Source of the DNA: Evernia prunastri
Taxonomy: Eukaryota > Ascomycota > Lecanoromycetes > Lecanorales > Parmeliaceae
Length of the DNA: 64,000 nt
Reading direction: 5' to 3'
Assembly (NCBI GenBank): GCA_003184365.1
Contig: NKYR01000002.1
Coordinates: 558,976 to 622,975 of the forward strand
In this document: positions 44,146 through 54,215 of the stretch, one piece after another
How positions within the stretch are numbered: the first letter of the stretch is position 1
Layout of the letters: the number at the start of each line of letters is the position of its first letter
Position numbers and translations under genes: made by a program
The notes under the pieces: model-generated
What the model was told of the DNA's origin: nothing
Seen by the model: only the letters and a program-made list of their open reading frames with translations
The model's database searches: none

Positions 44146-46027
44146 ATGATGGACACTGTCACAATTGCCCTCCCAAACAGACCGGTAATCACTGTCCACA
44201 GAGGCTGGACTCCCTCAAGGAAACGCGGGAAAATCAGCACTATCGGCAGATCGGTATCTGCCGTAGACCAAAAGCGTTTCCAGACCGGCGGCTTCTCCAA
44301 ATTCTCTCGAAAAGGTAATAGCCCGTCAGCTGATTCTCCCGATGGGGAAACATATCGTATCCGCGGGACGGTTCCCACGATAGGGCCACGCAAGACAAGC
44401 AAGCGAATCGAGTTCATCAACAACGCTGCCGAGCCATTGCATACCAAAGGCCCTGCTGTGCGGAAACTCGTCCGGAGCCATGTGATGAAGGAGGTTGCTC
44501 GCAACAGACGCGAACAGAAGAAGGCTAAGCTCGAGGATGCAGTTACTGACTGCGAAGACGCTCAAGAAGCTGCGAGATCATGCCCACCTTGTGGGCGACC
44601 GATGGAGCGACACTCAGAAGATGACTTTGATCTTGTACCGCCTGCACGAGGCGAAAGCGAACCCTTTTCTCCATTTGGCTGGAAAATAGACTACGCTCTC
44701 ACTGAATCTCCCAGCGAGTTCCAAGCCTGCATACGCCGTCTCGCAACTCTCTACTTCACCCAACTTGGCAGTGCCATGTTCCCCATTGAATTCCATCTAG
44801 CATACAACCCCCCACAGCAGCTCTGGGTGCTTGACCTTTCAATGACAGACGATGCGGTCTTTCAATCTATGTTCTATGCGGCGGCTGTGTGTTTGACTTT
44901 GGCAAAGGGGAGAAGTGATGGTGATGATGTTGTGGGGCAAATGAGTCTCACAATCGGGTTGGTCAATAGGCGTTTGGAAAGTGGAATAGGAACAGCTGAT
45001 GGGATGCTGTTAGCTGTGAGTCATTTGGCTACGGGTGAGGTGAGTGGGGATGTTGTCGCCGCCAATAATGCATGCCCGCTAATCTTAGAGCGTTGATGAT
45101 AGGCCCTACGTGGAAACTTCGACGATTGGGCTATTCACATGGCTGGACTTAAGAGAATGATTGAGATGAGGGGTGGCATGGACAAGATTCATCTCTATCT
45201 ACAAATGAAATTGTACCGGTAAGAACAACCATAGGACCTTCTTTTCTATCGTTCAAGATTCCAATATCACGTACTGACAATACCTCAGCGCCGACCTGGT
45301 AGGCTCTATCGATCAAGCCATTCGTCCGTTCTTCCGCTTTAGGCAGCCCCAAAGTCCCGCAATCTACTCGAACCTCTACCTCCCAGCCTACGATGCCCTG
45401 CTCGAACCGCCGCTCACCGACATGGAATTACGAAACCTATTGCCACAGCTCGTCGGCGTACTACCGGAACTTCGCAACTTTTCCAGGGTCACGGAGCAGA
45501 CGCTCCATGCGCCTTCTGCTAACCCGGATCCAGTGGGGTTTGTTGAAGTCTGTTACTCCATTTAACATCATTTATTATCGAGTGGGCCCGATGGAGATAC
45601 ATCTGGTAACGGTCTTATCACTAGATACGATGACCTTGAAGAAGCTTTCCGGCTTGGAGCGATCACGTACTTGAAGGAGATACTCCAGGAATTTACGTTC
45701 TCGGCCACTGGCTCGAGGATCCTCATATCGAAACTCAAAATTTCTCTCAGTGGGGTTCTTGCATCCGGAGCAACCCCGACTTCATCGTCACTTCTCCTAT
45801 GGCTGCTTGTTATGGGCGGTGTGGCGAGCGTCAAGAACAGTACAGACCGTACATTCTTTGTTGCGCATCTAGTGAAGCTGCGACGTGAATCTAGGTTCGA
45901 GGAATGGGCAGATGTGAAGGAGAGATTGGAGAATGTACTGTGGATTGGGACTTTGCTTGATAGCGCTGGTACGGATTTGTGGGAAGAGGTGGAGCTTGTG
46001 GATTGGTGCTTGGTGGGTGATAAATAG
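44146..46027 (+). CDS. Fungal transcription-factor-domain protein lacking a zinc cluster
   Basis: Four exons (44146-45039, 45103-45218, 45289-45537, 45625-46027; introns 63, 70 and 87 bp) give 553 residues with all phases consistent. The N-terminal ~170 residues contain a basic run after KLVRSHVMKEVARNRREQKKAKL, typical of a fungal family related to Zn2Cys6 regulators. No six-cysteine zinc cluster is present; only CPPCG occurs. The middle region (FQSMFYAAAVCLTLA, HLATGEALRGNFDDWAIHMAGLKRMIEMRGGMD) matches the helical fungal-specific transcription-factor domain. The last intron uses a weaker GTTTGT donor, so the join near 45537 is the least certain. Role and targets are unknown. Confidence 0.75.
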
Positions 46028-46387
46028 CTTGGGATATGACTCTGCTCGCTCGAAGCTCAATTCCTGCAGTGCTTCTTTCGTGTGGGTCGTTATGTATCGA
46101 GAATGAAGTCTGTATAGGCTTCTAGTATCTACTGAATTTTAAGAAACGTTGAGCGTCAGAGATCATGTTAAAAGACTGGTGGCGTGTTGGCCTTTGAGCG
46201 GCCGGATTTTCTAGTCTTCTCAAAGAGTTTGTGAGCACAAAGTTGCTATGCCAGAAATGTCATTGCCCTGTATCACGTGCGTAGTCGCCCAAAGCTCGAA
46301 CCTGCTGAGTCAGCTCGAGCGCCACTCTACAACAACGTCTCGCCAAAAACGCTCGGCGTGATAACCCAGACCTCATCTCCCCCCAAC
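46028..46387. other. Intergenic region
   Basis: 360 bp between the transcription-factor-like gene and the small basic protein gene, same strand. No gene or repeat was recognised. Confidence 0.5.
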
Positions 46388-46783
46388 ATGCTCAAATCAA
46401 ACATGTCCCTCCCACTAGCCTCCCGCCCTCCCCTCCATCCCCTTATCCCCCGCCTCAGCCTCCGCCGCCGCCGCCTCCCCCTCCCCACGCCCCGCCCATA
46501 CCACCACCACCACCCCCGCCGCAGCGCCGACGAGAGCACCCTCGCGTCCGCAAAGCACAAACCCTCCCTCTCCGGGCCCTCGCTCGGCCACCTCATCAGC
46601 GAACTCAGCGCCACGACGCCGGCTATGCTCCGGGACGGCACGAGGAGGGAAGGGCACACGATGGGCGAGGGGCAGAGGACCCTGGCGCGGAAGGTCGCGA
46701 TCGGGGTCGTGGGGCTGCCGTTGGCCTTTGGTTCGGGGGTTGTGGCTTGGGGCTGGGGGTGGGGGTGGGGAGGGGGAGGGTAG
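46388..46783 (+). CDS. Small hypothetical protein with possible mitochondrial presequence
   Basis: 131 residues from the ATG at 46388 (MLKSNMSLPLASRPP). Residues 1-50 are rich in Arg, Leu, Pro and Ser with no acidic residues, as in a mitochondrial targeting peptide. A conserved-looking middle follows (SGPSLGHLISELSATTPAMLRDGTRREG), then a single hydrophobic segment (VAIGVVGLPLAFGSGVVAW) and a Gly/Trp tail. The region is strongly GC-rich compared with its flanks, which is also what leaves long open frames on the opposite strand. I do not recognise a family. Confidence 0.45.
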   Translation: MLKSNMSLPLASRPPLHPLIPRLSLRRRRLPLPTPRPYHHHHPRRSADESTLASAKHKPSLSGPSLGHLISELSATTPAMLRDGTRREGHTMGEGQRTLARKVAIGVVGLPLAFGSGVVAWGWGWGWGGGG

Positions 46784-47409
46784 TGTGAATTGTGTTGTGC
46801 GGGCGTCAGGAGCATACGGAGAGACTCAGGCGATCGGTCCCTCATGTTGTGGCTTTGATGTCGTGTATTGGTATTGAGTGGGAGGTGCTTGCTTCTTTGT
46901 CTACGTCGCTGATCTATTCGATTTTTTCGAAAGTTGCCGAGACACGCTGCTGGACGTGCGGTCCTACGAGCGGCTTGCTTCGTGCTCGTTCGAAGGAGTG
47001 GAGTTGGTGGGATTCTTAGCGGATTGGCTCTCATGGGGGATGTTCTTGGGTTCGACCATGGGTGAGCTAGCGGCATTCTTCTTCTACTTTTGCATGAAAA
47101 CAATCTCTCGACCAGGCCGTTTTTCGAGTGGTTTATCTATTGTTGCTTGTACCAATGAAGCAGTGGGGGTGTCACTAAAATTGCTTGTTTGGACTATCTA
47201 TGGACTGGAAAAGAGCCGTCTGTGTCATGTGTTGATATAATGTGCTTGGTCGTTTCATGTAGGCCTTCGAAAATGTGCTTGCGATTCTATGTCGCCAACC
47301 ATTAACATCTCGAGATCTCTTCGAAACAGATTGTCTGTCCCATCCTGCCCCAACTCTGTGCTGTCGATGATTCCAACGCGGCATCTTTCTCTCACTCTCA
47401 CACACACAA
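46784..47409. other. Intergenic region
   Basis: 626 bp with one 120-codon forward open frame (46878-47240) of hydrophobic composition but no family resemblance; I do not call it a gene. Confidence 0.45.
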
Positions 47410-47874
47410 TCAGAGAAAAATCCCGATTCCCCGCTGTTCTAGATATTTGTCGTCTTGTTGAACTTTTCCACTTGGCAGCTCTCGGTGCATGGCTGTTGGA
47501 CAACACGAACAAGAGTCATACGGCTTGGGGGACAGTGGCGACAGCCAGCGCAAGACGCATGCAAGGTATCCCCATGTGCAGACAAGATGTTTTCGCCATC
47601 GGAGAATGAATCTTGCACCGCATAGCATGACGGGCGTCCGCCACATGATATAGGAGTTCCAGTGCGTATAGATCATTTGCTGATCGTGGGTCCATCCAGG
47701 CCAAAAGAAGACCCATGTAATCCGATCGACTGCGAACAGGAGCACCGTGGCAAGCGCAAAGTATCCTATGAAGCTGAGGACTAGGTCCACCAGTAGCTCA
47801 AGCAGCGACATCATACTTGCGAAAATAGCGTGCTTCGATGGCACAACGTGGTTGGAATCGTAGGGCTTATCCAT
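47410..47874 (-). CDS. Candidate small membrane protein
   Basis: A 154-residue reverse-strand open frame with an ATG start at 47874. Two adjacent hydrophobic stretches (LLELLVDLVLSFIGYFALATV and VLLFAVDRITWVFFWPGW) suggest membrane helices. The C-terminal third is Cys-rich and less protein-like, so an intron or a different end is possible. No family is recognised. Support is limited to length, start and hydrophobic pattern. Confidence 0.35.
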   Translation of the reverse strand: MDKPYDSNHVVPSKHAIFASMMSLLELLVDLVLSFIGYFALATVLLFAVDRITWVFFWPGWTHDQQMIYTHWNSYIMWRTPVMLCGARFILRWRKHLVCTWGYLACVLRWLSPLSPKPYDSCSCCPTAMHRELPSGKVQQDDKYLEQRGIGIFL

Positions 47875-48591
47875 GGTAAGGAGGGCGTCGCGAACAGTTT
47901 GGAGATATGGACTTGGAAGGTGTGTAAGTTTTTGCGTCTGAGTGTGCTGCGTCGTTCGATGACCCTTTTGAAGACACTTTTTGTCCTTGTTGGAGTCAAT
48001 GATGGAAGACCAATGCTAACGAGCGAAAAAAGATTATATACGTGCCATCGCAAACTGGTAGTCACAATTGACACAGCAAGTGTTGCTCATTGTTTCGGAA
48101 TGTGTTATCAAACCTTCCGACAAAACGTCTTTGTGGCTCTAGTTGTCTTGACACTTTAATTAGCTTTGTTTCAAAAGAGGACAAAGCGCACGGAAGACGC
48201 CAGCAGGGTAGATTACACCCCTGTGTTCGATTATTTCATTTCAATGTTAGCTATCGCGTTCCAGCGGCTTTAGCGAAATTTGAGTGTGAAGAAGGAAGAA
48301 TCACGAGCCGCATGAAGGCATCGAATGCAGATAGAGTCAACTTACCTGTGAGTTGAAATACTTGAAGTGCTAGATCTGGAACACAAAATGTTTACCAGAT
48401 GGCTGATCTGCAAGGTCTAGCTTTAGATCAGACTGATGTTCTATATGTCGATTCTTATGAGAGCGATGACATGGTATCTGCAAATCTGCTCCGCTTCAAA
48501 TGAAACAGGGTGCCGCATGCCGAAAATACCTACGCTGCAGATTGTGGATTTCAAAAGCAGTAGCATTAGATCGAAATACAGAGAAAGAGAA

Positions 48592-48952
48592 TCAAGTTGA
48601 ATAAAGGGCAATCTCCAACGCAGTAACCTCGAACCTCACAATTGGCGCCATCGAGAACGAGCCAGTCTTGGATTCCGAGCATACTGATTCATCGCTGCCA
48701 GGCTGATACACCGGACCCATGTTCAGCTTGTACCTGTGGATCTGTAAGCGTGACAATCCCACAAGAAGTCGGATCGGAAATGACGAGGTCTTACACCTAA
48801 GCCCTCTGCCAATATCAATCACCCTGAAGCAAACCTCCTTTGCCGGTTTCCTTGGCGTTTTGCAAGCTGTTGCCTTTTCGGGTAAATATTGCCGCATCGG
48901 GTTATTGCACCTCACCGCCCACCACTTCCTCGCGGCTGGCCTAGGATGACTT
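48592..48952 (-). CDS. Candidate small Cys-containing protein, 5' part unresolved
   Basis: Two reverse-strand exons can be joined in phase: 48952-48797 and 48733-48592, around a 63-bp intron with GTGTAAG donor and CACAG acceptor. The joined product reads through WAVRCNN, EVCFRVIDIGRGL and YKLNMGPVYQPGSDESVC to a stop at 48592. An acceptor-like CTAG at 48955-48953 implies at least one more exon upstream, which I could not place with a clear start or signal peptide. No family is recognised. Confidence 0.3.
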
Positions 48953-49476
48953 CTAGCAGCGATGTGAATCCGCGTTAGTGATGACACTGGTATGTTATAT
49001 GATTTATCCTATGGGCTTTCATGAAAGGCGAGGCATTTTTACAACGATTGATGACCAGATCAGCACACTAGTTACTATGGAAGCTGTTGCCAACGACCGC
49101 CAAGAGAGTACCGAATAGAGGCAACAGCGTTGGGTGTAAGCTACTGTTTTGGGCATGTGCAAATCCTTTTCAAGCGTATCCTGGGACGCTGTCATCACCT
49201 TGCTACCTTGGAGGTAAATTGCAGCACCGTCAGCACATCTTTGCGCATGTACGTCTTCAACGAGGCTTCGTACCAAGCCCGCGAGAACCCGAATATAGTA
49301 CTATGTTGTATGTGTGACAAAGCATGTCAGCTAATCAACCTACATACCTTAATGCCTCACCTGAAATCATGTCCCTATATCTAGTCCAAAGCCACATCAA
49401 CAGGAAAAGCACTCTTCCTTCATCCTCCAAAAACCCTCCGATCGAGCTTCCCACACCACAATCACAAAAGCCCACC
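48953..49476. other. Intergenic region
   Basis: 524 bp that may include the missing first exon of the candidate gene to the left and the promoter of the broken dehydrogenase gene to the right. Nothing definite was recognised. Confidence 0.4.
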
Positions 49477-50456
49477 ATGACCTCCCCACCAACCGCCCCA
49501 CCCCCACCCCCTCCTCCCCCCCCCTCAACCACAAAAACCCTCATCTTCGACCCCCAAACCCAAACCCTGTCCATCCACCCCACCCACCCAACCCCGACCC
49601 CCACCTCCTCCAAAACCGACCACCTCATCCACGTCCGCGCCACCGCCCTCTGCGCCCGCGAGCTCACCTGGCCCGCCCTCTTCCCCGCCGCCCTCTTCGC
49701 CGAGAATCCGGACCGCGAAATCACGCAGGGCTACGACCTCGCCGGCACCGTCGTCGCAGCGCCCGACGCCTCCCCTTTCCGCCCCGGCGACGACATCTAC
49801 GCCCGCACCCGCCCGTCACGCCCGGGCAACTGCCGCGGGTATACCATTGCGCGCACGGAGGAGATGGCGCTGAAACCGCGGGAGCTGAGCTGGGCCGAGG
49901 CCGCGTCGGTGCCGCTGTCGGCGGTCACGGCGTGGCAGGCGCTGTTCGTGCGCGCGGGTGTGGTGGCGGGGTTGGGGTTTGGCTGGTGCAATTGGCGCGG
50001 GTTGCGGGGCTGGAGGTCGTGGCGCAGGTGGGGAGCGTGGAGAATGAGGAGTTTGTGAGGGGCTTGGGCGCGGTGGAGGTTGTGAATTATAAGGCTGAGA
50101 GCTTGAGGACGTGGGCGGAGAGGCGGGGGCAGGTGGATGTGGTGGTTGATTGTTTGGGGGGCAAGACATTGGAGGATGCGTGGTTTTGCGTCAAGGATGG
50201 GGGCGCGCTGATCAGTATTGTTGAACCGCCGGAGGGGAGGAGGCCGGGCGAGTTGAAGGATAAGGTTGTCCGGAATGAGTTCTTCATCATGGAGCCGAAG
50301 GGGGGGCAGTTGGCCGAGGTGTCGAGATTGCTGGAGGATGGGCAGTGTAAAGCGGTGGTGGACAGTGTTTGGGATTTCGAGGACTATAAGGAGGCGTTTG
50401 AAAGATTGGATGGGGGTCATGCCAAGGGGAAAGTAGTGATCAGGGTTAACGAGTAG
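49477..50456 (+). pseudogene. Zinc-independent medium-chain dehydrogenase/quinone-oxidoreductase-like gene with a frame lesion
   Basis: From the ATG at 49477 the product starts with a Pro run, then a GroES-like half (HVRATALCARELTWPALFP, GYDLAGTVVAAP, FRPGDDIYART, EAASVPLSAVTAWQALFVRAG). In the expected nucleotide-binding loop, near 49955-49985, the frame changes. The second half (GGVGVWLVQLARVAGLEVVAQ, VDVVVDCLGG, KVVIRVNE) continues one frame over to 50456. The strand usually reading RVLVTGA is missing, which implies a small frame-shifting deletion in a G-rich tract. No intron of credible length fits. It could be a true pseudogene or a sequencing error in GC-rich DNA. The substrate is unknown. 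Confidence 0.7.
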
Positions 50457-50827
50457 GCAGGTCAGGAGTGCAATCCTTAAGCACGGATAGACTGCTTGTG
50501 AATTGTGGCTTCCAGTTGTTTTATGAAGTATAACAACGAGTTCGCCGATGCTTAAAAGGTTGTTTAATGGTCGTGATAAGCTTTACAGTTGGTGTTTGAT
50601 CGAGCGAACCTGTACAGGACGTCTGACTGAAACCGCAGCAAGCATTGAATTGCGAAGGGAAGTCCCAAGGCGGATCAGCAGTGTACACTGAGGACTAAAC
50701 GCAGACACTGTGGATACAAAAAATCAATCGCGTTTGAAATAACATTGATATCAGAGGGGTATCTTGCAACAAAAGTCTCACGGCATCTGGCCCAACGCCA
50801 GGCAAACATAAACATTTCTGTATTTTT
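50457..50827. other. Convergent 3' intergenic region
   Basis: 371 bp between the dehydrogenase-like gene and the WD-repeat gene. Nothing recognised. Confidence 0.6.
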
Positions 50828-52556
50828 TCAATTGACCGCTTTAACATGCCTGCGGTAATGAAACGTATCATCTAGCATTTCTTCTGTGAAACCGAACCCT
50901 GATCCAGAATGCTCATTGTCATCTCCGTAGCCTGATACTTCCACGGTTGAGTGCGAGATCTTTATGGGCGACAGATCGAGCGAATTTCCTTCGTCAAACA
51001 AATCCTCTGCGCCCGCATCGATTGGAATGGTTGCTGCTTCCGGAAGAGTTTCTTCTGGAATGACTTCACCATCACATGATATCCGTGTTGTGGTGTAATG
51101 ATGGGCAGAGCTGATCATTAGGCCAAATTTATCATCACCTGAGTCTTCTAACCAGCTCGCCTCAAGCCTGCCACCTATCCGCGGAAGAGGTAGCATCAGG
51201 ATTCGCGGGGCATGCCAAGTAGTCTTCCATAAGTGAACAGCTGGCTCCGGAATCGCACAGTGAATCAATAGAAGGTCAGATTGTGAAGGATGCCAGGTGA
51301 TCTGCTTGACGGGCGAGTGATGGATCAGGACTTCCATCGCCGTGAAAGTGGACAGGGACCATATCCAGACAGTAGTTGGTATGAAGTCACTTCTCGTGGC
51401 CGCCAAGTTTCCATCGCTGTTGAATGCTATCACAGAGACCCCATTCATCCGGTTGTTCGATTTGCCTAGCGATAGAGAAGTTGGCGGGCTCGCTGGCTGC
51501 GGAGCGGCGACGTAGCTTCTCTCTTTGAGGGAACTAGTCCCTTCCTCCCAGACACCAGCTTCTGGGAGCGTTACTGTCGCCGGATGTTGAAGACTGGCAA
51601 TAGGCGAAAACTGTTTCACATTCAGCAAGCAGTAGACTTCTTGACAGGAGTGGAGGGAATCACAGTATTCTTGCCGAAGATCGTAACAATATTGTCATTA
51701 TCGCCAATTGCGAGTGTCCCGGCAGTTGGACTCCACTGCATGCATTTGATTCCCAGGCTCATGTCCACACCGTGCCTACCACTCGAAATTGTCTTGTAAA
51801 GATGACCGTCCGCAGTATAGACCAACGCCTTATAGCCACTACTCGAGGTATCTCTTACAACAAGCCAATTTCCATCAGGGTTCCAAATCACCTCCTGAGC
51901 ATCAATTGTAGGTATCTCTACATTTTTGACCAATTCGTGACTTCCAGGCTGAAACAGCATAAGAACATCCTGCGCAGCAGGCCTCGTCAAGATCGCCAGA
52001 TGTCCTGTCCTTGGCCTGTGGTGGTAGCACTTGACCAGATATTTCGGATCCCGTATCTCAATGCCACGGCTGGTGAGAAGCGACCATATTGTAAGCTTGA
52101 CTCCAAACTCAGAGAAGACCATGACTTCATCCATGCCATACCCGAAAGCCACCTCTGCGATGCTCCCGAAGTTGCTAGCGGCCTTGTCGATCACTGCATG
52201 CCATGTGGGGTCGCTGACGTCGTATACACGAACCGTATCGTCGTCTGCAAGTAATATGCGCCCCAGTGGTTTGCAATGCCCATCTCCTTGTCCTTTCGTG
52301 ACATCTCTTGTCAGGTCCTTACTTTTGTACCACCGCAGAAAGCGACACCTTGGAACGAACTCCTGAGGCAGAGGAAAGATTCGAACGACCTTGCGGTTGT
52401 GTGAAGAGAATATTACCAGACGAGACTGTTGGAGTGTTGCGAAGAGGCTACCGTCGGGAGACACAACGGAATGCTGGGCTAAAAAGATTTAGCAATGTGC
52501 AATACAAGGACACTGTATCTTGAATACTCACATGGAGAAGAACCTTTACTTGCCAT
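50828..52556 (-). CDS. WD-repeat protein of the WRAP73/Wdr8 family
   Basis: Three reverse-strand exons (52556-52532, 52478-51664, 51610-50828; both introns 53 bp) give 540 residues. The first exon codes for only nine residues. WD-like repeats are spread along the protein (HSVVSPDGSLFATLQQSRLVIF, ILLADDDTVRVYDV, EVAFGYGMDEVMVFS, VIWNPDGNWLVV, MQWSPTAGTLAIGDNDNIVTIFGKNT, VIAFNSDGNLAATRSD, ITWHPSQSDLLLIHC). Splicing the second intron removes a stop and joins GKNT to FSPIASLQHP. In fission yeast Wdr8 acts with Msd1 and the kinesin Pkl1 to hold microtubule minus ends at the spindle pole body; that role is from family knowledge. The C-terminal ~80 residues are acidic. Confidence 0.88.
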
Positions 52557-54158
52557 TGTTACACGTTGAACGATTGGTCTTGCAGTGAGTATGCAAGAGT
52601 AAACAATGAGATTAGCCAGGGTTTAGCCGACACCCCCACTACGGCCCTCGGGCGCTAAAAACGATTCAACCGCGCGCATCAGCCTCAAACAAACCCCTTC
52701 TGTGTTTTTCCGGCGCCAATTCTGCCATATTTGGGGTATGAGCTAGATGCACCAGAGGACGGTGCCGATTGTGCCTAGGACGTTAGCGTCAAGAGGTATG
52801 TATTGTTGTGGTGCTAGCGTTTTTGGTGGAAAAGTCCCAGTTCGACAGCTTCAAAAAGAGGTTCTGTACCTTCTCCGTCAATCTAATGTTTATCTATAGC
52901 TGGAGAGCGACACAACGGATAAGGCGAATTGTAACTCATCTCTTCATGCGGGCTTTCCTGCTCCCTTAATGCAGGAAGCAGTGGCGAGTCGAATGCCGAA
53001 TTCCCATTCCCGAATAAGCCATGGCGAATGGCTCGATCCGGAGGTCGATCAGTGAAATCAAGACTCTTTGTTCAAGGTCTTGTGTCCAGATGGCGACCAA
53101 GATTCTTCCCGAAGTATGAGGTCTGCAGCCATAATGGTTCGGGAACACCGAACAGTTGCTTTCAGTGCCTCGTCTAGACTGTCCGCGTGAACCTTGGCTA
53201 CACGTGCTTCCACCGATGCTTCCGGTATGAGCCCGTAAACTTGGTTCTAAGATCACCCTTGGAGACCTAGTTTTAATTGACGACTATTGAGTGATTCGGC
53301 GGATATCTTTTGCCCGATGACAATATGAAAAAAGCGAGTCGTAAAAAGCCAAGTGGTCGACAGACACAGGAATACACGCACCCGCAATTTGAACAGCGGA
53401 TATCTAGCCATAGTCTCACGAGAGTATCCTCAACTCCGGTGGCTTCATTGTGGCTTCATTGTGTCTTTGGGAGTACGTGCTCCAGACCTGTGCAACAGTG
53501 GCATGTGGCACGTTCATACCTTCGCATTGTGAAGTCAGTCGCAATTGCCACCAGGGACCTGATGCCAATTTGAATACCATGGTTCAGACATTGAAATTTA
53601 GTGGTTGGTTCCGAGCCTCCTCTCAGTCTTCTAGCCATGGTCTAAACCTAATTGCGGGAATATTGGTCGAGATTCCGAGACTCGAGCGACGAGCGCAAGA
53701 GCCAAGTTCGGTGTCAGCAAGAAACATCAATGCCTGAACGATATTTTCGACTATTAGTCCTCGAATCTCTGCGAGCCCAATCGATTTGGGTGTGGATCTA
53801 ATTCCCAAGTCGGAGGTGCGTCCCCGTAGCCCTGTAGGCTTTACAATGAAGCTGTTTTGCCCCACTCCGCCTTGCGGCCATGTCTGGTGTTAAGTACGAA
53901 GTGGTTACGAGTCCACCCCTTCTATATCAACAGAATTGAAGAAAGAACAAGGAAATGGCTATCAAAAAGTCCCTTCGTATGTTGATTCCGTACCCTCCAT
54001 TAAGCGCTAATTGACTGCCTTGCTATCGAGACTCCCACCCAATTATTGCCTCAGAGTGTTAATACCTGAAGTCTGACTCTCTAGAGCGATAATGTCTTCA
54101 TTTCTTTATCCTCGCCCCCCTTGTTCTCCCCGCCTTCTACTTCTTAAGTCCGTGTCCT
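52557..54158. other. Intergenic region without a supported gene
   Basis: 1.6 kb between the WD gene and the piggyBac-like element. Open frames are short (up to about 96 codons) and not protein-like. The left 150 bp should hold the WD gene promoter. It may contain decayed transposon DNA but nothing specific was recognised. Confidence 0.5.
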
Positions 54159-54193
54159 CTATCCCACGGATTGGCGCCGTGGGCACAAAATGT
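54159..54193 (+). repeat. Left inverted terminal repeat of the piggyBac-like element
   Basis: Core CCCACGGATTGG followed by a GC-rich spacer and GGCACAAAATG. It lies about 20 bp beyond the transposase stop codon, as expected for the end of a compact element. Confidence 0.65.
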
Positions 54194-54215
54194 CTTGGCA
54201 TCCCCCACCAAAAAT

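Noticed and set aside
46327..47103. 258-codon reverse-strand open frame
   Set aside because: Arg/Pro/Gly-rich shadow of GC-rich DNA, starting without a convincing ATG context and overlapping the forward candidate.
37096..50456. Possible secondary-metabolite cluster (membrane protein, decarboxylase fold, transcription factor, dehydrogenase)
   Set aside because: No polyketide, peptide or terpene backbone gene; the genes are widely spaced and of unrelated types.
54144..54147. TTAA as a piggyBac target duplication
   Set aside because: It lies about 12-15 bp outside the left terminal repeat and there is no matching TTAA at the right end.
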